DNA of 64,000 bases from Spirosoma sp. 48-14. Lineage in GTDB: Bacteria; Bacteroidota; Bacteroidia; Cytophagales; Spirosomataceae. A program made the position numbers and the translations under genes. The stretch covers positions 1 through 64,000 of the forward strand of contig NZ_MKUD01000029.1 of assembly GCF_001898575.1 (NCBI RefSeq), in the 5' to 3' direction. This document shows, one piece after another, positions 57,668 through 64,000 of this stretch. A model generated the notes under the pieces. It saw only the letters and a program-made list of their open reading frames with translations, ran no database searches and was not told where the DNA came from. How positions within the stretch are numbered: position 1 is the stretch's first letter; every line of letters begins with the position of its first letter.

Positions 57668-59242
57668 ATGAACTACCTGAACCGTAGCCTGTTAAGACTG
57701 GGGCTGTTGAGTGCGGTAGTGGGGGCGACCTTCATTGGGTCGGTAAGCAGCGCCCACGCCGAGACTACGATTCAATTGGACAGTACGATAGTTAAGAAAG
57801 ATACGCTGGCCTATGTGCCGACTGTTCCTGACAGTCTGATTCGCGAACGGCTGGCAAAGCTACAGAAAGACATCCCCCTGAATTACCACAAAGCCGTTCA
57901 GGCTTACGTCGATTACTTTACCTTCCGCCGGGCGAGCTACACCCAAACCATGCTGGAACGAATGCCCCTGTTCTTTCCACTTTACGAACGGGTGCTTGCC
58001 GAATATGGGCTACCGAACGAATTAAAATACCTTTCCATCGTTGAGTCAGCCCTGAACCCACGGGCTATTTCGCGGGCAGGTGCTGGTGGTCTCTGGCAGA
58101 TTATGCCTGGTACTGGCCGTGATCTTCGACTCTCTCAGGATGATTACGTAGACGAGCGGATGGACCCGGTCAAGGCGACAGAAGCGGCCTGCAAATACCT
58201 GCGCGATTTGTACAACATCTTTGGTGATTGGGAACTGACAATGGCCGCCTACAACTGCGGGCCTGGAGCGGTGAAACGGGCCATGCGCCGAACGGGTGGT
58301 GATTCATTTTATTCAATCTACGACGCCCTGCCTAAAGAGACGCGTGGTTACGTCCCTCAGTTCGTGGCTTTTACGTACCTGATGAACTATGCCAACGACC
58401 ATGGTATCATTGCGGAAAACTATGAGTATCCAATTCCGCATGATACGATTCACATTTCGGGCTACTTCAATCTAGAAACGTTTGCCAAGCATAGTACAAT
58501 GCCGCTGACGGATTTGCAGAAAATGAATCCGGCTATTACGACGACGATTTTGCCCGATTATACCCGGCGATACCCCTTACGCATTCCTCATCAGCAATAT
58601 GGCTACTTTGCCAGTCGTCGGCAGGCTATTATGGATTCGGCTCGTAAAATACCAGGCCGGATGGAGCATATTCTGTTGGCCAGTGCCGAGGATATTCGGT
58701 ACGGTGCTGATTCAATAGGAGCCTGGACTGCACGGAGTCAGAATGGTTTAGCGAACATAACTCTGGACGAAACATCGGCGGTTGCTGCAAAACAGGCTCT
58801 GGCTGAATCAGATGATGAACCCGAAGAAGACATTGAAACGATTGTGATGCGGAAGCCCCGCAAGCAAACGTATGTCGTTAAAAAAGGAGACAATCTGACC
58901 GATATTGCGGATCGGTTCAACGTAGAGCTGTATGACTTGAAACGCTGGAACCATTTACGGTCTACCCGAATCCAGCGTGGACAGAAGTTGACAATCCTGA
59001 AGGAAGTTGCCGAAACACGTGCGGAGCGACTGGCCCATCAGGGAACCGCTAAAGCAACTAAGAAAGCCGAAGTTGTGGCAAAAAGTAAGCGGTATAAGCC
59101 TCGTTACCATCGCGTACAGGACGGCGATACGCTTTGGAACATTGCCCAGCGATATGATGGTTTGACTATTGAGCGGCTGAAAAAATTAAACCACATTCGT
59201 AACAATGCGCTCCGCCCCGGTCAAAAGTTGATTGTTGGTTAA
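57668..59242 (+). CDS. Membrane-bound lytic murein transglycosylase D-like protein with two LysM domains
   Basis: 524 aa, exported (signal-like LLSAVVGATFIGSVSSAHA). The SLT domain has catalytic E126 in YLSIVESALNPRAISRAG and the GLWQIMPGTGR and YNCGPGAV motifs. Two LysM domains bind peptidoglycan: about 398-443 (YVVKKGDNLTDIADRFNV) and 480-524 (YHRVQDGDTLWNIAQRYDG). It cuts glycan strands to 1,6-anhydro-muropeptides during wall turnover. Confidence 0.95.
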   Translation: MNYLNRSLLRLGLLSAVVGATFIGSVSSAHAETTIQLDSTIVKKDTLAYVPTVPDSLIRERLAKLQKDIPLNYHKAVQAYVDYFTFRRASYTQTMLERMPLFFPLYERVLAEYGLPNELKYLSIVESALNPRAISRAGAGGLWQIMPGTGRDLRLSQDDYVDERMDPVKATEAACKYLRDLYNIFGDWELTMAAYNCGPGAVKRAMRRTGGDSFYSIYDALPKETRGYVPQFVAFTYLMNYANDHGIIAENYEYPIPHDTIHISGYFNLETFAKHSTMPLTDLQKMNPAITTTILPDYTRRYPLRIPHQQYGYFASRRQAIMDSARKIPGRMEHILLASAEDIRYGADSIGAWTARSQNGLANITLDETSAVAAKQALAESDDEPEEDIETIVMRKPRKQTYVVKKGDNLTDIADRFNVELYDLKRWNHLRSTRIQRGQKLTILKEVAETRAERLAHQGTAKATKKAEVVAKSKRYKPRYHRVQDGDTLWNIAQRYDGLTIERLKKLNHIRNNALRPGQKLIVG

Positions 59243-59302
59243 GTAACCAAAAGTTGCATAGATCGTCTAATTCGTTAGATTTACTACTGTAATTCACTCA
59301 CC

Positions 59303-59824
59303 ATGACTTCTAACGAGCGATTAGATCAAATTGAGCCTGTGTTAGCGGATGTTGTTCGTACACAAGAGCGCATTATTTTCCAAATTGGTAAGATAGTCGA
59401 TTATGTTACCGACACCCGAGAGCAGGTTGATGTAGTTATTCAGCGGCTAAATCGGCTAGAAGTCAAAGTCGATTTAGTAGAAGAGCGAACGAATCAGATA
59501 GCCAGCGACATTGTAGTTCTCAAAGTGGATGTAGCTGGTCTTAAAACGGATGTCGCTGAGTTGAAAGAGGGTCAAACTCGTCTCGAAGCTGATGTAACTG
59601 GTTTGAAAGAAGGTCAGGCTCGTCTCGAAGCTGATGTAGCCAATTTGAAAGAAGGTCAGGAACGACTCAAAGTTGATGTTGCTGATCTGAAAGAAGGTCA
59701 GGCTCGTCTCGAAGCTGATGTCGCTAATTTGAAAGAAGGTCAGGTCCGTCTTGAAGCTCGACAGGGTGAAATGCAACAGGATATTAAGGCTATTTTTAGT
59801 CTCCTACAGGAGCGACTCAAATAA
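59303..59824 (+). CDS. Coiled-coil protein with 14-residue tandem repeats
   Basis: 173 aa. The N-terminus is a helical region (LDQIEPVLADVVRTQERIIF). From about residue 75 to 155, five 14-residue units recur (LEADVTGLKEGQAR, LEADVANLKEGQER, LKVDVADLKEGQAR, LEADVANLKEGQVR and an earlier copy), encoded by about 42 bp DNA repeats. Fourteen residues equal two heptads, so a long coiled coil is expected. The end (IKAIFSLLQERLK) is also helical. Similar proteins occur as DUF-type coiled coils near nucleases, but no function is evident. The repeats could change in number by slippage. Confidence 0.75.
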   Translation: MTSNERLDQIEPVLADVVRTQERIIFQIGKIVDYVTDTREQVDVVIQRLNRLEVKVDLVEERTNQIASDIVVLKVDVAGLKTDVAELKEGQTRLEADVTGLKEGQARLEADVANLKEGQERLKVDVADLKEGQARLEADVANLKEGQVRLEARQGEMQQDIKAIFSLLQERLK

Positions 59825-59840
59825 GTGAACGTAAGATCGT

Positions 59841-59880
59841 AAAACCGACGGCTTTCTGATGGATAAGTCGTCGGTTTTTT
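59841..59880 (+). terminator. Intrinsic terminator
   Basis: AAAACCGACGGC and GTCGTCGGTTTTTT form a hairpin with a T-tract after the repeat-protein gene. Confidence 0.85.
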
Positions 59881-59932
59881 GTATCTTTATAGTTATATAA
59901 TGGGCTTATAAACAAGCCTTTACCGCTAACGA

Positions 59933-60526
59933 ATGATTGCTTATTTAGACGGGATTCTTGCCTACAAAGAGCCTACCCATACGATTATCGACGTTCATGG
60001 TGTAGGCTATATGGTACACATATCGCTTCAAACCTATTCTATTTTACCCGGAGGTGGCGACCGCATCAAATTATTCATTCATCATCTGTTTCGGGAAGAT
60101 TCTCAGGCATTGTATGGCTTTGCCAGCGCCGATGAAAAATCGCTTTTTCTGGATCTGATCGGGGTGTCGGGTGTTGGGCCGAATACAGCGCTCGGTATGC
60201 TGTCGGCTATGCAGCCGGGCGATTTACGGCTGGCTATTCTTGGGGAAAATGTAAGGGCTGTCCAGGCCATCAAAGGGATTGGTGCTAAAACCGCCCAGCG
60301 GATTATTCTGGAACTGCGCGACAAAATGAAAAAATCGGGTGTAGTGCCGGATGGCCCCACCTACCGCCAGCAAGCTACCAATCCCGTTCGGGAGGAGTCG
60401 CTGGCTGCACTGGTTGCCTTAGGATTTCCCAAAGCCACTGCCGAAAAGAGTGTCGATGATGCGCTGAAAGCAGAACCGAATCTGACCGTAGAAGAGGTTA
60501 TTCGGCAAGCGCTGCGACAGGGCTAG
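59933..60526 (+). CDS. ruvA: Holliday junction branch migration protein RuvA
   Basis: 197 aa. N-terminal OB fold (MIAYLDGILAYKEPTHTIID), HhH motifs (LIGVSGVGPNTALGMLSA and AIKGIGAKTAQRIILELRDK), and a C-terminal domain (LVALGFPKATAEKSVDDAL) that contacts RuvB. It binds four-way junctions and loads RuvB. ruvB and ruvC are not adjacent. Confidence 0.97.
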   Translation: MIAYLDGILAYKEPTHTIIDVHGVGYMVHISLQTYSILPGGGDRIKLFIHHLFREDSQALYGFASADEKSLFLDLIGVSGVGPNTALGMLSAMQPGDLRLAILGENVRAVQAIKGIGAKTAQRIILELRDKMKKSGVVPDGPTYRQQATNPVREESLAALVALGFPKATAEKSVDDALKAEPNLTVEEVIRQALRQG

Positions 60527-60533
60527 TTAGAAA

Positions 60534-60570
60534 CAACAAACGTAGCCAGAAAACCTGACTACGTTTGTTG
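60534..60570 (+). terminator. Hairpin after ruvA
   Basis: CAACAAACGTAG and CTACGTTTGTTG form a 12 bp stem just after the ruvA stop. Confidence 0.65.
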
Positions 60571-60626
60571 GCTATATGATATGGATAGAGGAGGAAATGA
60601 TCCTCGCCTTTAGTTTCTATCAGGAG

Positions 60627-60947
60627 TTAATCAACGCCAGCCGCTTTTTTAGTTTTGGCTTTTGCCACGGCTTTTAGCTCTTTCGCATCGCTTTTCAGGG
60701 CTTTCTTTTCGGCTTTTTCCATTTTACGGTCAGCTTTTGCCATCCGCGTTTTAGGATCGGAAACACCGGCTATCTCAAGCCCTTTACCAGTGCGAGCATT
60801 AGCATTGAGTTCATGTGCTTTTGAAATTTTCTTTTCAGCTTTCATCTCTTTTTTAACCGCTTTCCCTTCCTGAACGGCCTGGGCAAAACTGGTTTGTGCG
60901 GCTGCCAGCATAGCGCAGACAGAAGCAGCAATGATTAGCTTTTTCAT
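60627..60947 (-). CDS. Small exported, highly charged hypothetical protein
   Basis: 106 aa. Signal peptide (LIIAASVCAMLAAAQTSFAQ) and then a mature part of mostly Lys, Ala and Glu (AEKKISKAHELN, KMEKAEKKALKSDAKE), predicted helical. No known domain; possibly a stress or envelope protein. It is convergent with ruvA. Confidence 0.7.
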   Translation of the reverse strand: MKKLIIAASVCAMLAAAQTSFAQAVQEGKAVKKEMKAEKKISKAHELNANARTGKGLEIAGVSDPKTRMAKADRKMEKAEKKALKSDAKELKAVAKAKTKKAAGVD

Positions 60948-61095
60948 AACGTTTGATGGTTTTAGTGAATTTACTTATTAATCTAATTAGTGTCGTGAAT
61001 GCATTATTAACCAGCTATGTCTACGTTTGTTTAGCACTCCGATAATTTAGAATTTATATAAATCCCTCAGGTTGGCTCTAAAGGCCCTTTATAGT

Positions 61096-61127
61096 AAAAA
61101 AGTCCAGCTTTTTGGCTGGACTTTTTT
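61096..61127 (-). terminator. Intrinsic terminator of the S9 peptidase gene
   Basis: AAAAAAGTCCAGC/GCTGGACTTTTTT with a short loop, directly after the stop. Confidence 0.92.
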
Positions 61128-61128
61128 G

Positions 61129-63360
61129 TTAGTTGACAGGTGTATTTTTTAAGTAGTTCTCCAGATAGGTTGTGTATTGCTGATAGAGTAATAGCTGAGT
61201 ATTCGCACTATACGCAACACCGTGGGCACCGGGCGGATAGATCCGTAAATCCGCATCTTTACCGGCATCTTCGAGGGCGTTCATTAATTGAAATGTGTTT
61301 CGAACGTGTACGTTTTCGTCCATTGTAGAGTGGGCAATGAACATTTTTCCGGCCAGGTTTTTCGCATAAGTTGTAACCGCGCTGGCTTTATATTTCTCTT
61401 CGTTTTCGGGCAGTAAACCCATGTATCGTTCGGTGTATATCGAGTCGTAGAGCCGCCAGTCCGTCACGGGAGCACCCACAATCGAGACTTTGAATACGCC
61501 CGGATGGGTCAGCATCGTATAGCTGCTCATATAGCCACCGTAGCTATGACCGCGAATGGCCATCCGGTTGGCATCGATCCAGGGAAGTTTAGACAGATAG
61601 GCTGCCGTTTCGGCAAAGTCGAGGCTCTCGTACTTGCCTAGTTTTTCATAAACGATCTTTTCGAAATCACGTCCGTACCCTCCGCTACCCCGGTTATTCA
61701 CACTAACAACTACGTAGCCGGTTTGAGCCAGCCACTGATGCCAGCCCGTAGTCGCAAATTCGTTATACACGGATTGAGCACCCGGCCCACCGTAAATGTC
61801 CAGCACGACCGGATATTTATGACTTGGATCGAAATCAATGGGTTTTATAATTGAAATGTCGATAGGCTGGCCATCGGAGGTTGTGAAGGTTGCCAGTTCT
61901 TTATGGGCGTAATCGTGGCTGGCAATGTAATCCCAAACCCGCTTATTGGTTTCCAGTGCTTTGATAAGCTGGCCTTTTGTATCGCGAAGTTCAACCTGGG
62001 TAGGCGTGTTAACGTTCGAATATTTGTCGATGAAATACTGGCCGTTTGGTGAAAAATTTACTGCATGTCGTCCGGCTACACTGGTCAGTCGTCGTTTGTT
62101 TTTGCCGTCAACATCGGCTACAAACAACTGACGTTCCAGGGGAGAGGCTTCGGTCGACGTGAAATAAACCTTCTTTGTTTTGGGATCGATGTAATGGACA
62201 TACGTCACCTCCCACTTACCAGTTGTAACGGCATTGAGCAGTTTACCTGAATAATTGTAGCGATACAGATGTGCATAGCCATCCCGATCAGAAACCCAAT
62301 AGAACTCCTGAACACCTGCCGGGAAATACATCAGGTGGTTGATGCCCGCGAAGAAATCGAAGATGTCGACCCAGGTGCTGGAGGTCTCTTCCATAATCTG
62401 GCGCGCATCACCCGTGCGCACATTGGCCATATACAACCGCAGGTGATTCTGCTTGCGGTTCAGGTGCATCATTGCCAGTTGGCCTTCGAGCGAAGTCCAG
62501 TAAATACGTGGGATATAGCCATCACCCAGATCGACCTTCATCCACTGTTTGGCTTTATTGGCAATCTCAATGACCCCGATGCGGACAATCGGATTGGTAT
62601 CGCCCACGCGGGGGTAGGGAAGCGAGTCGTATTTTTCGTCAAAGCCTTTATAATCTGTCAGGCGATACATTGGCACCTGCCGTTCGTCCGACTGCCAGAA
62701 CGCAATGAACTTGCTATCGGGCGACCATTCCCAGGCCTGGGCCAGTCCAAATTCTTCTTCATATACCCAGCCAAAACGACCGTTGAACAAAGCGGGTTTG
62801 GCATCGTCGGTGAGTTGGGTTTCCTGTTGGGTGGCAAAATCGAATACAAACAGATTGCCACCCCGTTCGTAACCAATTTTCTGGCCATCGGGCGACAGTT
62901 CGGCCGTTTGTGCGTCTTTGGCCACCAGTTTCAGGCTTTTATCGGCTACCGTGTACACGTAGTAGTCCGAAATACCCGAACGCCGATAGACGGGCCGAAA
63001 ATTGCTCTGAAAAAGGATGTTCTTCGAGTCTTTCGACCACTGGAACGAGCCATACGCAAACGGACGGTCAGAATTGGGGAATTTCAGTTGAGCACCATCG
63101 AAGATTACCTCTTCTTTCTGGTCTTTGGGCGAAAAGGTCTTGATGGTGTTTTGGCCATCGATGAACGAAAACTTGCTACCGCCTTCAATCCAGTTTACGG
63201 AGCGGGGGCCGGGCGATCCGGTCAGTTGGCCGCCCGAAAACAGGGCTTGTTGAAGATTGGCATAGCGCTGCCGTGACTGTGCAACTGCCTGTTCCAGACT
63301 CAAATGAGCCAATAAAGTAGCAGCCAGCAAAAGCAGCCCGAGTCGATTACGGTTGTTCAT
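61129..63360 (-). CDS. S9 family dipeptidyl peptidase IV-type serine peptidase
   Basis: 743 aa, exported (LLLLAATLLAHLSLEQAVAQ). The N-terminal eight-bladed beta-propeller (DPPIV_N) includes the VYEEEFGL pair E201/E202 that binds the substrate amino end. The alpha/beta-hydrolase domain has the triad S606 (GHSYGGY), D681 (TMDENVHV) and H713 (GAHGV). It removes N-terminal Xaa-Pro dipeptides. It is divergent from the TonB receptor at 63526. Confidence 0.96.
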   Translation of the reverse strand: MNNRNRLGLLLLAATLLAHLSLEQAVAQSRQRYANLQQALFSGGQLTGSPGPRSVNWIEGGSKFSFIDGQNTIKTFSPKDQKEEVIFDGAQLKFPNSDRPFAYGSFQWSKDSKNILFQSNFRPVYRRSGISDYYVYTVADKSLKLVAKDAQTAELSPDGQKIGYERGGNLFVFDFATQQETQLTDDAKPALFNGRFGWVYEEEFGLAQAWEWSPDSKFIAFWQSDERQVPMYRLTDYKGFDEKYDSLPYPRVGDTNPIVRIGVIEIANKAKQWMKVDLGDGYIPRIYWTSLEGQLAMMHLNRKQNHLRLYMANVRTGDARQIMEETSSTWVDIFDFFAGINHLMYFPAGVQEFYWVSDRDGYAHLYRYNYSGKLLNAVTTGKWEVTYVHYIDPKTKKVYFTSTEASPLERQLFVADVDGKNKRRLTSVAGRHAVNFSPNGQYFIDKYSNVNTPTQVELRDTKGQLIKALETNKRVWDYIASHDYAHKELATFTTSDGQPIDISIIKPIDFDPSHKYPVVLDIYGGPGAQSVYNEFATTGWHQWLAQTGYVVVSVNNRGSGGYGRDFEKIVYEKLGKYESLDFAETAAYLSKLPWIDANRMAIRGHSYGGYMSSYTMLTHPGVFKVSIVGAPVTDWRLYDSIYTERYMGLLPENEEKYKASAVTTYAKNLAGKMFIAHSTMDENVHVRNTFQLMNALEDAGKDADLRIYPPGAHGVAYSANTQLLLYQQYTTYLENYLKNTPVN

Positions 63361-63525
63361 GAAGAATTGTATGACTTATCAAAGATTCAAATTTACAAAA
63401 AAAGGCTTTTCGGTTTGGTGCAATGAATCATGCTTTGCGGGTGTCTTTAGGCCGTCTTTTATCGCTATATTTCACAATTAATTAACAATTATTTCTCGTA
63501 TCGTTCACCAACTAACTACAGACCT

Positions 63526-64000
63526 ATGACAAACAGGTACGTACTGGTTAGCAGATCAATCCATTCGCTATGGCTGTTCTGTCTGACCTTATTGCTTTGT
63601 ACGACAGCTTTGGCACAAAGCACGCGCTATACGCTGAAGGGCCGCGTTACTGACCCTGAGAAACTGCCTCTTCCGGGAGCGACCGTTGTGATCGTTGGGA
63701 CAACCGTCGGAACAACCACCGATGCCGAAGGAAATTACACCCTGCCCGTAACCCTTAAACCTGGTCCTATTACTGTTGCGTTTACGATTATCGGGTATGA
63801 AACTCTGCGGAAAGACGTTACCCTTGGAAATGCTACTGAACTGACTTTAGATGCGGAGATGGTGGCGGCTCCTACCAATCTGGATGAGGTTGTTGTTACG
63901 GGCTCAACGCTGTCGGCTCCCAAGCGTGAACTGGGTAATGCGATCAGTACCATCAAGGCAACTGACTTACAACAGTCGGGCTCGGGCAATCTGATCAATT
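63526..64000 (+). CDS. TonB-dependent receptor, SusC/RagA-like (N-terminal part)
   Basis: 158 codons before the window ends; the gene continues. The ATG at 63526 is followed by a signal peptide (LWLFCLTLLLCTTALAQS), a CarboxypepD_reg-like domain (KGRVTDPEKLPLPGATVVIV, TDAEGNYTLPV) and the start of the plug (LDEVVVTGSTLSAPKRELG). The VVVTGS-type box before the plug is typical of SusC/RagA-like receptors; whether a SusD gene follows cannot be seen. Confidence 0.88.
   Translation, partial: MTNRYVLVSRSIHSLWLFCLTLLLCTTALAQSTRYTLKGRVTDPEKLPLPGATVVIVGTTVGTTTDAEGNYTLPVTLKPGPITVAFTIIGYETLRKDVTLGNATELTLDAEMVAAPTNLDEVVVTGSTLSAPKRELGNAISTIKATDLQQSGSGNLIN

Noticed and set aside
59474..59776. Phenylalanine-rich antisense frame opposite the coiled-coil repeat gene
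   Set aside because: It is a mirror of the 42 bp repeats on the other strand, with no independent gene features.

Overview
The window looks like a Bacteroidota chromosome, most likely a Spirosoma-like member of the Cytophagales. That call is inference from gene content and order: tRNA-Tyr/Gly/Thr, tuf, tRNA-Trp, secE, nusG, rplKAJL, rpoB, rpoC; TonB-dependent receptors with a CarboxypepD_reg-like N-terminus; a DUF4293 protein; S9 and M13 peptidases; and TAnnTTTG-type promoter boxes.

Region 1 (1-7670) is the most unusual part. Nine 86-88 bp stem-loop elements (A-I) start with ACCCAAC and end with GTTGGGC, and seven of the nine have compensatory changes in the inner stem. They match the RYYYAAC/GTTRRRY layout of integron attC sites. 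They split the region into about ten cassettes. Six cassettes carry one minus-strand gene each, with the stop 45-80 bp from an attC. One of these is a lipoprotein broken by an exact 20 bp tandem duplication; others encode an HhH/OGG-like protein and an Rpn-type nuclease. The other four cassettes have no credible gene but resemble each other. No integrase gene lies in the window.

Region 2 (7833-18610) holds a penicillin-acylase family hydrolase, a hypothetical protein, a membrane protein with a LuxR-type two-component pair, another hypothetical, a divergent MarR/VOC pair with ATCAT-N2-ATGAT operator-like repeats, and an IS4-family element with 9 bp target duplications and a frameshifted transposase.

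Region 3 (18610-25616) has two large TonB-dependent receptors and a zinc-type alcohol dehydrogenase/quinone reductase homologue.

Region 4 (25690-40370) is the transcription/translation core on the minus strand. The 3' end of rpoC is duplicated as perfect 53 bp direct repeats flanking a HepT/MntA toxin-antitoxin pair, as if a mini-element had inserted at the rpoC stop codon. A GC-rich REP-like hairpin sits between rplJ and rplL, with relatives at 43197 and 48983.

Region 5 (40485-64000) is ordinary chromosome: M13, Tricorn-like S41, metzincin and S9 peptidases, a thioredoxin-like protein, mnmD, DUF4293, a porin-like protein, mdh, ykvA-like, tatA, gatA, a LysM lytic transglycosylase, a tandem-repeat coiled-coil protein, ruvA, and the start of another TonB receptor running off the window. 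Most genes end in clear intrinsic terminators.
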